From Maribacter sp. (GTDB taxonomy: Bacteria > Bacteroidota > Bacteroidia > Flavobacteriales > Flavobacteriaceae): a stretch of DNA of 49,054 nucleotides. This document shows positions 25,319 through 34,115 of this stretch, one piece after another. The position numbers and the translations under genes were made by a program. The notes under the pieces are model-generated. The model was given only the letters and a program-made list of their open reading frames with translations. It searched no databases and was not told where the DNA came from. Position 1 is the stretch's first letter. The number at the start of each line of letters is the position of its first letter. The stretch covers positions 1 to 49,054 of the forward strand of contig JAAETN010000568.1 in NCBI GenBank assembly GCA_024228355.1, written 5' to 3'.

Positions 25319-26194
25319 TTATAGTTTACCAATGATTCCTATAACTCTTGCCTGGCTCTTGTTTATTAATAAGAAAGACTGCTTCCATCGTTTGATCAAT
25401 TCTTCTTCCGTAATGGCCAAGGTCTGCAATACATCGTCGGCCTTGGTAAGGCTTATCAATTGGATCAGTGCTTTCCTGCCATAGGTGTCATCGATGAATT
25501 TGGCCAAAGTACCTGCCAATCCATATTTGTGTTCCCCTTTCCAGATATTGGCCAGCTTGTCGGGTCCTTCCTCGGTCTGCATAAAGGTCTTGGCCCGCTC
25601 GTACCGTTCTTCATCCAATTGCCCCGAGGCATAGACCGCCAGCCCTTCGACCAGCCAGTCTATATTCTCTACATGCTCAAAGGTAGGTGAAGGGTTGTGT
25701 TGCCCGTGAAAAACGTGTACCAATTCGTGAATGATCAGCTTTTGGGTTGTGATGGTATCCTTACTATTGTGTTCACAAGCCTGGGTCTCCCATATCCGTG
25801 GAGAAAGTATATCCAAGCGATGGGCAATACCGCTAGCAACCATCCAGCATTGCGATTTAAAATCGGGCATATTCCAATCTTTTTGCCATTGTTTGTCCAG
25901 ACTGTCCCTTTCGCTAAATAGATAGACGTCGAAATCCTGCTTAAAGTCGCTACCAAAAAATTGGTGGATGTCTTTTTGCCCTTGATCAAGCCAATGCACT
26001 ATCTGCGCAGCCTGTTCCTGATCAATGGCATCGTAATGCAGCTCATAGTTCTTGTCCGGATTGGTTGTAGTATGTATACCGGGATCGGTTACCGCCGGAT
26101 CGGTTTTCTGTTTTTGTTTGTTTTGGCAACCTAACAAACAAGTTAAGCCCGCAAGTAGTAGTAGTTTCAAATTCATTCCTTTTAAGATACTCAT
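25319..26194 (-). CDS. Lipoprotein with gluzincin-type HExxH zinc-peptidase motif
   Basis: A 291-residue protein starting at the ATG at 26194, 4 bp after the stop of the TlpA-like gene. The signal carries a lipobox (CLLGC23). A gluzincin active site is visible: H156-E-L-V-H160 in LIIHELVHVFHG, and E183 in WLVEGLAVYASG as the third zinc ligand. This arrangement matches the M1-like/MA clan. The remainder is not recognisable. It probably acts in the periplasm or on the cell surface as a peptidase or a peptidase-derived binding protein. The tight coupling to a thioredoxin-like gene suggests a shared role with disulfide-bonded or damaged proteins. Confidence 0.8.
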   Translation of the reverse strand: MSILKGMNLKLLLLAGLTCLLGCQNKQKQKTDPAVTDPGIHTTTNPDKNYELHYDAIDQEQAAQIVHWLDQGQKDIHQFFGSDFKQDFDVYLFSERDSLDKQWQKDWNMPDFKSQCWMVASGIAHRLDILSPRIWETQACEHNSKDTITTQKLIIHELVHVFHGQHNPSPTFEHVENIDWLVEGLAVYASGQLDEERYERAKTFMQTEEGPDKLANIWKGEHKYGLAGTLAKFIDDTYGRKALIQLISLTKADDVLQTLAITEEELIKRWKQSFLLINKSQARVIGIIGKL

Positions 26195-26198
26195 TTTA

Positions 26199-26708
26199 TT
26201 ATTGTTGCAAAAACCTATCAACATCAACTTGTAGCTCCTTATAGGTTTCGTAACTGCCAAATCTAAAATTTCGTTGTTCTCCTTTTATTATCAATGTAGC
26301 GGGCAGGGCCCCATACCAGGAGGTATTAATTTTATCTGTCCATATGTTATAGTTTGGATCCGTCAGCACAACCACTTCCGGAATGATAGCAAGTTTCTTT
26401 ACAAAAGGATGAATATGGGTATCCAATCGTTTAGCCTTTTCCAAGCTGACCAATAGAATTTTCACTTTCTTATCACGGTATTCAGCATTTAATTTGTTGA
26501 AATGTGGCATTTCCTTGAGGCATGGTGCACAGGATGTCGACCAAAAATTAAGCACCAAAACATCATGGTCCCCAGATTCGATCATGGCCTGAAGCTCTGA
26601 AAATTGATCTAATACTTCTATAGTTGCGTTGGCGTTCTTTTTTTTCTGGGTACAGGAGACATTCAAGCTTAGCAAAAAGGTAAGAAAAAGGAGTACATAA
26701 TATTTCAT
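26199..26708 (-). CDS. TlpA-like thioredoxin-fold lipoprotein
   Basis: A 169-residue thioredoxin-like protein. The ATG at 26708 places a lipoprotein signal directly at the N-terminus (MKYYVLLFLTFLL, cysteine at 19 in NVSC); the longer frame adds 16 residues. The redox motif C60-A-P-C63 in NFWSTSCAPCLKEMP and the cis-proline region ALPATLII mark a TlpA/ResA-type disulfide reductase working outside the cytoplasm. It is the upstream gene of a two-gene unit with the zinc-peptidase-like lipoprotein; start and stop are 4 bp apart. Confidence 0.87.
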   Translation of the reverse strand: MKYYVLLFLTFLLSLNVSCTQKKKNANATIEVLDQFSELQAMIESGDHDVLVLNFWSTSCAPCLKEMPHFNKLNAEYRDKKVKILLVSLEKAKRLDTHIHPFVKKLAIIPEVVVLTDPNYNIWTDKINTSWYGALPATLIIKGEQRNFRFGSYETYKELQVDVDRFLQQ

Positions 26709-26864
26709 CCGTTGATTTCTATGCAATTGGCTACCGCAAGGTAAGCGCAAAAACATAATTATTATGTGACAAAAGTGACAGAACTCATAGAGATTGGAAT
26801 TTCGCCACGATAGCTTTCGGGGTGAAATTTATAGTTGGTAGTCATTAGCCAGTAGTCATACCGA

Positions 26865-28325
26865 TTACCTAACTTTTGCCAGGGTTGCTAACCAGGACCT
26901 GATCTGACTGAACAGTGTAAAATTCTCGACGACCCGTATTTGCCCGTTAAAGCCCCATTTGTCCCTTTCCTTAGGATTACTGAGCATTTCTTCCAGGGCT
27001 TCAGCAAGTTGAGCAATATTGCTTGGATCTGCATTAATCTTCCCATTAATATCGTGCTGTACCTGAGCTCTTAGCCCAGCAGCGCCTGATACCAGTACGG
27101 GCCTTTGTTTCCACATGGCTTCGGTGGCCGTTAAGCCAAATCCTTCCTGAATGGAATTCTGTACAACAATGGTGGCGCAGCGTTGCAGTGCATTTACAAT
27201 CAATGCATTCTCTTTAGGGTTATCCAGCGGAAGCAACAATAGTGCAATAGACTGCTGTAATTCCGGAGTCATTTCCTTGTATTGCTCAATTAATTCGTTT
27301 AATACTGCCATGCCTTCAGGGTCATCGGACACGAATGCCGGATCAGGTCCGCCTAAAGCCAAGCGGGTATGTCTAATCCTCCTGTAGGCCAGACTAGTTT
27401 TATCTGTTTTCTTTTGGTTTTCCTTTTTCATCAGGACAAAGGCGTCCATCAGTTCCTTAAAACCCTTTAGCCGATCCCATCGGGAAATCTGGAGCATGGT
27501 AGGATGGAAGATGATATCGAGTTCTTCGTCGTGGTTTACGGTGTTGAAACTACCATCGGGCATCACCCGCCTTACCTGATTTTTATAATTGGGGTAGAGC
27601 AGGGGAAGTTGTTCCCTGATGATTCCGGACTGTTGCAGGATTCCGAGGCATTTGGACATCCACAATATTCTGTTTTTGTGACTTAATGGGTCTATAGCCG
27701 GAGGGATGATCGATGTTTTCTCTATTAGTGCTTCAGGCACATAAGAGGTTAAGCTGAATACGAAATGGTCGTACGAATCATAGTAGTTTGATAGGAAAGA
27801 CCAGACCCCTTTGGTGGTCGCGTTCTCTTGCTCCAAGCCAATATGACATCGCCAAAGGGTCTTTACTTTTCGTTTTTTCCTGATCATGGCAGCCAAAGGC
27901 ATGGGTTGTGGATCATGGATTACAACCAAGTCCCCATCATTTATGGCAGCAATGGCCTTTTCAGCGTTTTGGGCATTGACTTTTTCAAAAATCGCACGAT
28001 CTTCATCGGTAAAAATACCATCGCCACTGCCGTGTATGGCATTATGGATTCTTTTGGTGAGGTTGAAGAAAGCCTGATCGTTTGCCTCGATGACCATCCA
28101 CTCGATCTTTACCCCGAGGTAACGCATGATCCGCATTTGGCTTGGCAGCATCTCTGCCACCCCGCCACCAGTGGCAGTTGAATTGATCATCCAAATGGTA
28201 CAGCCCTTTAGGTCTTCAACGGATTGTTTTGTGGTTTCCAAAAATTTCTCGACCAAACTCTTTAAACTACCATACGCCTTATAATCCTCGATTTTAGCGC
28301 CTTCTTTAATATTGATTTTTTGCAT
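26865..28325 (-). CDS. Glycosyltransferase family 4, trehalose synthase (TreT)-like
   Basis: A 486-residue cytoplasmic retaining glycosyltransferase. The N-terminal acceptor domain has WMINSTATGGGVAEML, and DLVVIHDPQP and TLWRCHIGLEQEN follow. The C-terminal nucleotide-sugar domain has the GT4 E-x7-E motif in EGFGLTATE and the WDRLKGFKEL segment. The TATGGGVAE and HDPQP elements match TreT, which makes trehalose reversibly from a nucleoside-diphosphate glucose and glucose. No other trehalose genes are adjacent. It stands alone and may be a compatible-solute enzyme in a marine bacterium. Confidence 0.82.
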   Translation of the reverse strand: MQKINIKEGAKIEDYKAYGSLKSLVEKFLETTKQSVEDLKGCTIWMINSTATGGGVAEMLPSQMRIMRYLGVKIEWMVIEANDQAFFNLTKRIHNAIHGSGDGIFTDEDRAIFEKVNAQNAEKAIAAINDGDLVVIHDPQPMPLAAMIRKKRKVKTLWRCHIGLEQENATTKGVWSFLSNYYDSYDHFVFSLTSYVPEALIEKTSIIPPAIDPLSHKNRILWMSKCLGILQQSGIIREQLPLLYPNYKNQVRRVMPDGSFNTVNHDEELDIIFHPTMLQISRWDRLKGFKELMDAFVLMKKENQKKTDKTSLAYRRIRHTRLALGGPDPAFVSDDPEGMAVLNELIEQYKEMTPELQQSIALLLLPLDNPKENALIVNALQRCATIVVQNSIQEGFGLTATEAMWKQRPVLVSGAAGLRAQVQHDINGKINADPSNIAQLAEALEEMLSNPKERDKWGFNGQIRVVENFTLFSQIRSWLATLAKVR

Positions 28326-28418
28326 AGTTGTTTGTTTAGGTATAGGTTTGTTAAAGTTAGCAAGTTTGCTTTATATACGTAAGTAAAAGTGGTAAAAAGA
28401 AAGGTGTAATTTCGAGTA

Positions 28419-29381
28419 CTAATTAGTAGGTGGTAGGGTTTTAAAAAAATCCCAGATAACATCACAAGCCACGATATCGCGATTGGTCTTACCGATAAAT
28501 CCTTTACCTAAATATTGCTTGCCTCCCGGCCATGTATGTCCACCACCATTTATGGTGTACAATACCAAAGCCCCTTGGTCATCACACTTGGAATATTCAG
28601 TGACACTCACTGTGGTACCGTCATTAACAATATCCGGCAATTGTACTGTATTTTCTTTAATCCCACAACCATTTTTATCTTTCCAGAAATCCACAATTTC
28701 ATCCGTGGAAACAATTTCGCCCCTTGTTTTTCGGAATACCTTGATCGGGCCTCCATCATAAGGTACTAAAGGGTCATGGGTACCATTCATGACCATTACG
28801 GCAACTGGTTTTTCTGGATCGCATTTGGGCATGTAATCCTTGGATAGGGAAGCCGTTAGGATAGCGCCACCCCTAAAGACATCGGCGCGATCACATAATA
28901 ATCGGGATGACATAAAACCACCATTAGACATTCCCGTTGTGAAAATGCGCTGAGCATCGATCTTGTGTTTTTGTTTGAGTTCATCGATTATGGCGGTAAT
29001 AAAGCCCACATCATCTATGTCTTCTTTCCAAGCCAATACATCCTCTAATTTTCGACCGTCGTTCCAATTTTTATTTATGGCATTGGGGTACACAACGATA
29101 AAACCGTCACGATCTGCCAATTCATTGAACCTTCCAAAAGTGATACCAGGAGTGCCTTTGGCCGTACCGCCACCGCCATGAATATGAAATAGCAGCGGTA
29201 TTGGCTTTTGCATTTTTTCATCGGGGGGCAGATGCACAATATAGCTACGTTCGTAGCCCTTGAATTGCATGGTGTACGTTTGATCCTTACTTTTTTTAGG
29301 TGAATGCTTGGGGGAACAGGCATTGAAATTAAAAAGAAGAAACATAATTGACCCATAAAGTAGAATAACCAAGGATTTCAT
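28419..29381 (-). CDS. PHB-depolymerase-like (LpqC family) exported esterase
   Basis: A 320-residue esterase of the alpha/beta-hydrolase fold. The signal region ends in FNAC22, so it may be lipid-anchored. HIHGGGGTAKG gives the oxyanion-hole loop, G150-M-S152-N-G holds the nucleophile, D lies in NGTHDPLVPYDGG and H in GGGHTWPGG near the C-terminus. The family includes poly(3-hydroxybutyrate) depolymerases, feruloyl and acetyl-xylan esterases, so the substrate may be a polymer ester or an acylated polysaccharide. There is no operon partner: the nearest genes on the same strand lie 93 and 136 bp away. Confidence 0.85.
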   Translation of the reverse strand: MKSLVILLYGSIMFLLFNFNACSPKHSPKKSKDQTYTMQFKGYERSYIVHLPPDEKMQKPIPLLFHIHGGGGTAKGTPGITFGRFNELADRDGFIVVYPNAINKNWNDGRKLEDVLAWKEDIDDVGFITAIIDELKQKHKIDAQRIFTTGMSNGGFMSSRLLCDRADVFRGGAILTASLSKDYMPKCDPEKPVAVMVMNGTHDPLVPYDGGPIKVFRKTRGEIVSTDEIVDFWKDKNGCGIKENTVQLPDIVNDGTTVSVTEYSKCDDQGALVLYTINGGGHTWPGGKQYLGKGFIGKTNRDIVACDVIWDFFKTLPPTN

Positions 29382-29418
29382 CTGTTTATTTTTATTAGTT
29401 TTTAGAGGTCAGACCTGT

Positions 29419-29451
29419 CTGCCGGATTACCCACCGAAAGAGAGCCGGCAG
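29419..29451. repeat. Inverted repeat CTGCCGG...CCGGCAG
   Basis: A perfect 7-bp inverted repeat, CTGCCGG (29419-29425) and CCGGCAG (29445-29451), with a 19-nt loop, flanked by ACCTG on the left and GTG on the right. It is GC-rich against an AT-rich intergenic background. It resembles, in degenerate form, the CCTGC(C)TGCCGGCAGG-type palindromes that I recall dispersed in flavobacterial genomes. It could also act as a weak terminator-like hairpin near the esterase gene's promoter. Confidence 0.35.
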
Positions 29452-29517
29452 GTGTAATTCGCAATAAATCATTTTTAGATGTATCAAGAATTGTCTTGGC
29501 TCATTTTATAATGTGGT

Positions 29518-29931
29518 TTAATCAAAAGGTATCAAATCAGGTTCCAAAAATTTGTTTTTGGCCTTTTGCGAATTGAAGATGTCAAAGCTGTAATGGCATT
29601 GCATCAATCTCTTGAATTCATATTTCAACTGCGGGAATTCAGTTATAAAGCCCTTAAAACTGGTGCTCGTACTTTTCAGCATAAAGTGGGATACCGCTTT
29701 TACTGCAGCTACGGTCAAGGTAGTATTGTACTTGCCAGCAGCTCCAAGATGGTTTACGTATGCTACCAGTTGATGGCATATATTTTCAATCGCCTTTTCA
29801 TCTCCATAGTTCTGAATATGGATAAAGGCCAAACGTAAATGTGCTTCATGATTGAATAAGGAAGGATCTAGGGTGACTGTTTCGAATTGGTGTGTGAATT
29901 CAGAATCGTTTAGTTCAAAATGATTTTTCAT
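29518..29931 (-). CDS. Hypothetical protein (137 aa)
   Basis: I use the ATG at 29931, because the longer frame begins with a TTG at 29991 inside the preceding gene. The 137-residue soluble protein is helical and contains FNHEAHLRLAFIHIQNYG near residue 25, followed by a histidine-rich run (ICHQLVAYVNHLG). I recall this as a widespread uncharacterised bacterial family; I cannot give a function. It follows the PadR-linked membrane protein gene by 49 bp on the same strand, so it may be the third gene of that operon. Confidence 0.6.
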   Translation of the reverse strand: MKNHFELNDSEFTHQFETVTLDPSLFNHEAHLRLAFIHIQNYGDEKAIENICHQLVAYVNHLGAAGKYNTTLTVAAVKAVSHFMLKSTSTSFKGFITEFPQLKYEFKRLMQCHYSFDIFNSQKAKNKFLEPDLIPFD

Positions 29932-29980
29932 ACGATAAGCATCAACAATTGATATAAAGATAGTCTTTATCCCGTAACTT

Positions 29981-30787
29981 TTAATCTTCAATAATGCGTT
30001 TTTGGCCTAGGAGATAGCCGATGGCAAGTCCGTATAGAAAATTCGAAATACCTACTTCAACACCATGACCTAGCCTTATATAACCGGGCATGAGTTCAGA
30101 TGGCTGAATTAAGGGTGCTATCCCTCCCAAAATGGCAAACACAAGACCAATAAACACTGCCTTTTTAAGCTGTGATTGGTCTAGTGTACGTAAAATTAGA
30201 ATGGCAACACCAATGAAAATAAATCCTCTTACGAATAACTGGGTTTTAATCATAATATCAAAGGTTGGAATTTTTCCCTCATAGAAGTCCATCAATTGCG
30301 GATATACTATACTCAAGATAAGCCCCGCAGTGATATAAAAAATGAGATATAGGAAGTTGGCAACTAAAATTCTCCAAAGCCAACCAAAAAATGAACGTGC
30401 TGCAAAGGTCATTGATTGTAAAACCGGGCGATTTCTGAACATGAACATATACAACGGACAAAATAATATTGAAGCCAAAAACCCATATAGAATCTCATAT
30501 GTGGTCTGTTCCCTATCGGTAACATTAAAGATGTAGGCCTCGATCAATGTATTAAAATGCCCTATTAAAAAGTATATTAGGAATACTGCAAGGCCCAGTT
30601 TTAGACTTTTGAGCGTAGAATGGTAGATATAATAACCTAGAAGTAAGGCTACCAAAAAGTTGGCTAATATGCCCCATAATAGCACGTTTAAGTCTTGGGT
30701 CTTATTAAAAAATACATTGAGCAGCGCATATATTGCGGTTAACAACACGGCGCCCAGAGCTGATTTAATCCAGAAATTTGTTTTCAT
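29981..30787 (-). CDS. PadR-linked integral membrane protein
   Basis: A 268-residue protein starting at the ATG at 30787, 22 bp after the PadR gene's stop. It has seven to eight hydrophobic spans. The C-terminal region with GYIRLGHGVEVGISNFLYG is homologous to the region of the protein at 22480-23403 with SVRLSHIIEGLTSNFAFG, so both are members of one uncharacterised family. Many PadR regulators control adjacent transporters or membrane proteins, and that is the natural reading here. The longer frame (start at 30910) lies inside the PadR gene and is unlikely to be used. Confidence 0.78.
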   Translation of the reverse strand: MKTNFWIKSALGAVLLTAIYALLNVFFNKTQDLNVLLWGILANFLVALLLGYYIYHSTLKSLKLGLAVFLIYFLIGHFNTLIEAYIFNVTDREQTTYEILYGFLASILFCPLYMFMFRNRPVLQSMTFAARSFFGWLWRILVANFLYLIFYITAGLILSIVYPQLMDFYEGKIPTFDIMIKTQLFVRGFIFIGVAILILRTLDQSQLKKAVFIGLVFAILGGIAPLIQPSELMPGYIRLGHGVEVGISNFLYGLAIGYLLGQKRIIED

Positions 30788-30809
30788 GATAATGTGATTT
30801 TTTTGTGTC

Positions 30810-31367
30810 TTATTTTTCTTGATGATTACGAATAGCGGCGATGGCATTTTTGCACCATTTGTATGTTGTACTATATCCGGCAAGGCCATGTTCAAATGCC
30901 AATCTTCCATTCAAAGGAAGACTAGACCCTTCTTCGCTATGAAATGCTTTAAGTTGTTCTATATAAATTTTAAGTTGCTTTTGGAAGGAAGTCAAATATT
31001 CAAGTTTTTGTTCTTTGGTCAGGAGTGTATCCATAAAAGCGAATTTTAAAAGGAGCACATCAACGTTCTTCGCAACATCATTTATTTCAACGGGTTGCAA
31101 TAACCAAATTTTCAGGGTATCTATTCCTTTAGGGGTACATCTGAATTTTTCTTTTTTTTGATTTTCCAAGAGAGATTTAACGACTAGGCCTAACTTTTGC
31201 AATCGGTCAAGGGCTGGGTAAACAGCCCCTGGACTGCTACTGTAATTTCCTATTGCAGTTGTTTCAAATTGCTTTCTTATGCCGTAACCAGATAGGGGTT
31301 CTTGCTGGATCAATCCCAGAATAGCGTAGTCCAAGGAAGTAGTCTTTATTTGTTTTACTTTTTTCAT
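30810..31367 (-). CDS. PadR family transcriptional regulator
   Basis: A 185-residue PadR regulator. The winged helix-turn-helix (about residues 10-85) shows DYAILGLIQQEPLSGYGIRK and SPGAVYPALDRLQKLGLV. The C-terminal half is the coiled-coil-like dimerisation region common to longer PadR proteins. PadR members usually repress their own operon and a neighbouring membrane or efflux gene, released by a small molecule. Here a membrane-protein gene follows by 22 bp, and a pair of near-palindromic repeats lies just before the start. Confidence 0.9.
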   Translation of the reverse strand: MKKVKQIKTTSLDYAILGLIQQEPLSGYGIRKQFETTAIGNYSSSPGAVYPALDRLQKLGLVVKSLLENQKKEKFRCTPKGIDTLKIWLLQPVEINDVAKNVDVLLLKFAFMDTLLTKEQKLEYLTSFQKQLKIYIEQLKAFHSEEGSSLPLNGRLAFEHGLAGYSTTYKWCKNAIAAIRNHQEK

Positions 31368-31370
31368 AAT

Positions 31371-31425
31371 GATACGATTCGTACTATAAAATTAGTACGA
31401 TTCGTATTAAAAAACAAATTATTTT
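31371..31425 (-). promoter_or_regulatory. PadR autoregulatory promoter with two operator repeats
   Basis: Two identical near-palindromes, TACGATTCGTA, occupy 31373-31383 and 31396-31406 (centre spacing 23 bp), immediately before the PadR start. Reading the minus strand, TTTG, then 20 nt, then TAATTTTA fits the Bacteroidota -33/-7 promoter pattern (-7 consensus TAnnTTTG, one mismatch). One operator falls in the spacer and the other just past the -7 element, the layout expected for autorepression. Regulation is an inference; the repeats are observed. Confidence 0.72.
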
Positions 31426-31570
31426 GAAATTATTTACTTCTAACCCTGAAAAGGGGCAAAGAGAGGGTATTTAAATCGTTGATATTCTATTTAAATGGTA
31501 ACGCAAGTGATATTGACTACATTTTTGAGTCCAGCTTCAATAATAGACGTCTGATCTGTAGGGGAAAGAT

Positions 31571-33256
31571 CTAGTAACCTACAGCCCCACCATCGGGTCT
31601 TGAAGAATCGGAGGCTCCAGTGAACACTTTTTTGATAGGATCATAGGTAATACCCATCAAGGCTCCCAAATTACCGTATTCTTTCATCGTATGCCCCATT
31701 GCTTCCAATGCATTTCGGGTATCTGGAGATAAGAGATGTTGTTCATAAATAATACGGTCTGGTAACCATTGGTGGTGTATTTTTAAGGCTTCGATGGCCT
31801 TGTCGACGCGCATATCATATTCCAACACATTGAAAACCGTCTGGAAGACCGTATTGATAATGGTCCTTCCTCCGGGGCTTCCAATGACCAAATAGGGTAC
31901 ACCATTTTTACTAACAATAGTCGGGGTCATACTGGAAAGCATTCTCTTTTCCGGTGCCACTAAATTGGGAGCCGTACCTATTTGTCCGTTTGTTTTGGTA
32001 ATTCCGGGTTGCGCATTAAAATCGCCCATTTCATTATTGAATATAAAACCCAGTTCAGGCGAACCCATTTTTGAACCGTAGCTAAATTCGAGGGTATAGG
32101 TGAGCGAAACGGCGTTTCCATCCTTGTCCATCACTGATAAATGGGTAGTACTATCCCCATCGTACAACTGACCAAATTTGGTGGAATCACTGATAGAAGC
32201 TCTTGTCATATCGATTGCTTCAAATCGTTTCTTCGCGAATTCCTTCGATGTCAATTTATCGATAGGCATATTCAAATTGAAATCAGGATCTCCTAAATGC
32301 TCGGCACGGTCTGAAAAAGCCCTTCTCATGGCCTCAGCGACTAAATGCACATATTCGGTAGAATTAAACTCGATTTCCTCAAAATTGGCCTGTTCCATCA
32401 AATTCATCATTTCAACAAGGACAACACCTCCAGAACTTGGGGGCGGCATGGAATAGATGTCAAAATCCTTATATGAACCTTGTATAGGCTTACGTTCTAT
32501 GGCCTCGTATTTTTTTAAATCTCTTTTGGTGATTATGCCCCCATTTGCTTTCATCCATTTGGCAATTTTTTTCGCTACCTCCCCTTTGTAGAATCCGTCT
32601 TTACCTTTATCACGAATGAGCGTTAAAGTTGCTGCCAATTGAGGTTGTTTCCAGAGCTCGTCTGGCTGCACCACATTTCCTTCAGTATTCCGGAAATAGT
32701 TGTCCATAAATGCATTTTCATTTCCTTCCTGAGTGAAACGATCTGCAGCAGCAAAGAGGGACCAATTAAAAGGGAATCCGTTTTTTGCTTGATCAATGGC
32801 TGGTTGCACCAAGTTGGCCCATGGCAGTTTTCCATATTTCTGATGGGCCTTGTAGAGTCCGGCAACCGTACCTGGTACCCCAATCGCTTTTATGCTATTG
32901 TGGTTGCTTCCAGGAATAAGATTTCCGACGGTATCTAGATACATATCGTTGGTTGCCGACAAGGGGGCTTTTTCACGAAAATCGATGGTCGTTACATTAC
33001 CGTCCGCATTCATAAAGACAATAAATCCGCCACCACCTATATTTCCTGCTGATGGGAGGGTCACGGCCAATGAAAAAGCTGTGGCAATTGCAGCATCAAC
33101 AGCATTACCCCCTTTTTTTAGCATGGATACCCCAGTTTTTGAGGACAAGCTATTGGAGGAGGCCACCATACCATTTTTGGCATAGGTCTGGGCGTAGAGC
33201 TGTGTGGTGATTATTGCAATTGATAGAAAGAGAAGGTGAGATAGTTTTGAATGCAT
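31571..33256 (-). CDS. ggt: Gamma-glutamyltransferase
   Basis: A 561-residue exported Ntn-hydrolase. A signal peptide (about 1-23) leads to the large subunit, with KKGGNAVDAAIATAF and GGGGFIVFM early on. The autoprocessing site and nucleophile is T370 in DST-THLSVMDKDGNAV, the classical GGT cleavage point, so the precursor should split into large and small subunits. GSPGGRTIINTV lies near the C-terminus, as in true GGTs. It cleaves glutathione and other gamma-glutamyl compounds outside the cytoplasm. It is monocistronic, with a long untranslated leader shared with the divergent gene at 33521. Confidence 0.93.
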   Translation of the reverse strand: MHSKLSHLLFLSIAIITTQLYAQTYAKNGMVASSNSLSSKTGVSMLKKGGNAVDAAIATAFSLAVTLPSAGNIGGGGFIVFMNADGNVTTIDFREKAPLSATNDMYLDTVGNLIPGSNHNSIKAIGVPGTVAGLYKAHQKYGKLPWANLVQPAIDQAKNGFPFNWSLFAAADRFTQEGNENAFMDNYFRNTEGNVVQPDELWKQPQLAATLTLIRDKGKDGFYKGEVAKKIAKWMKANGGIITKRDLKKYEAIERKPIQGSYKDFDIYSMPPPSSGGVVLVEMMNLMEQANFEEIEFNSTEYVHLVAEAMRRAFSDRAEHLGDPDFNLNMPIDKLTSKEFAKKRFEAIDMTRASISDSTKFGQLYDGDSTTHLSVMDKDGNAVSLTYTLEFSYGSKMGSPELGFIFNNEMGDFNAQPGITKTNGQIGTAPNLVAPEKRMLSSMTPTIVSKNGVPYLVIGSPGGRTIINTVFQTVFNVLEYDMRVDKAIEALKIHHQWLPDRIIYEQHLLSPDTRNALEAMGHTMKEYGNLGALMGITYDPIKKVFTGASDSSRPDGGAVGY

Positions 33257-33520
33257 GCGGTTGTTTGTTGATGGTTCCTTTGTTGGTGATGAAGATAGGG
33301 ATTTTGAGTATTATTATGATTATTCTTTAGTTGAGCTGCTTACTTCATAATGTATGGACAATATCATACTTAGTTTTGGACTTTTTGGTCAATGCACTAT
33401 ATAATTGCCCCTAATATCGAAAAGTTGGTGTAAAATGGTTTGAAAAAACGGGAAAAAGCTAAATTAGTTTAATCTGTATAAAGACTGAATAGCATCTTTT
33501 GAACAGTAGGAGTCGGTATT

Positions 33521-34006
33521 ATGAAAAAAAAGTTTTTCTTCGTTTTGATGTTTGGTATTTGCATAATTTCCAATGCACAAATAACCATATCAAAGGATAA
33601 GCCCAAGCATTTTGCTGCTGGTGTCGTAATCGGCGGTATAGGTGGATATGCTGCCCATAAAATTTTTAAGAGAACCAATAACGGAACGAATAGGTTTTGG
33701 ACGTGGACAGGGGCTGTAGGTAGTAGTTTAGCCGCCGGTATTACCAAAGAAGCCATAGATAAGGCTGACTATGGTGTTTGGGATAATAATGATATCTTAT
33801 TTACTACCCTAGGAGGGATAGTTTCTGGATTGGCCTTGGAATTACTGATTAAAAGAAGAGTGTCAGGACGTATAAGGGTAACATATAATGTCGATCTCCT
33901 AAAACATGACCTGCTGAAAAATAGTGAGGTTCTAAATATTGCCAGTTATGAATCCCATGATATAATAGCAACACTACAGGCACAACGTATTCTTGAAATG
34001 CCTTAA
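33521..34006 (+). CDS. YfiM/DUF2279-like exported protein
   Basis: A 161-residue protein with a signal peptide (MKKKFFFVLMFGICIISNAQ) followed by DKPKHFAAGVVIGG near residue 25, AGITKEAIDKADYGVWDNNDILFTTLGG (in two parts: AGITKEAIDKADYG and NNDILFTTLGG) and a hydrophobic region. This DKxxHF...AGxxKE.xD pattern is that of the YfiM lipoprotein/DUF2279 family, of unknown role at the cell envelope. A GGAG about 10 nt before the ATG is one of the better ribosome-binding sites in the window. It is divergent from ggt and precedes the small gene at 34116. Confidence 0.75.
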   Translation: MKKKFFFVLMFGICIISNAQITISKDKPKHFAAGVVIGGIGGYAAHKIFKRTNNGTNRFWTWTGAVGSSLAAGITKEAIDKADYGVWDNNDILFTTLGGIVSGLALELLIKRRVSGRIRVTYNVDLLKHDLLKNSEVLNIASYESHDIIATLQAQRILEMP

Positions 34007-34115
34007 TTCATAATTATTAAAGTAACCCCTTGGCCTTGATTTCCAAATACTTATTGATTGTATTGATCGTAAGTTGTTCCTAAACATATTCCTTAATCTG
34101 TTCAAATTCCTTTGT

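Noticed and set aside
28262-28465. Minus-strand frame between the esterase and glycosyltransferase genes
   Set aside because: It overlaps both neighbours, has no conserved features and covers an AT-rich promoter region.
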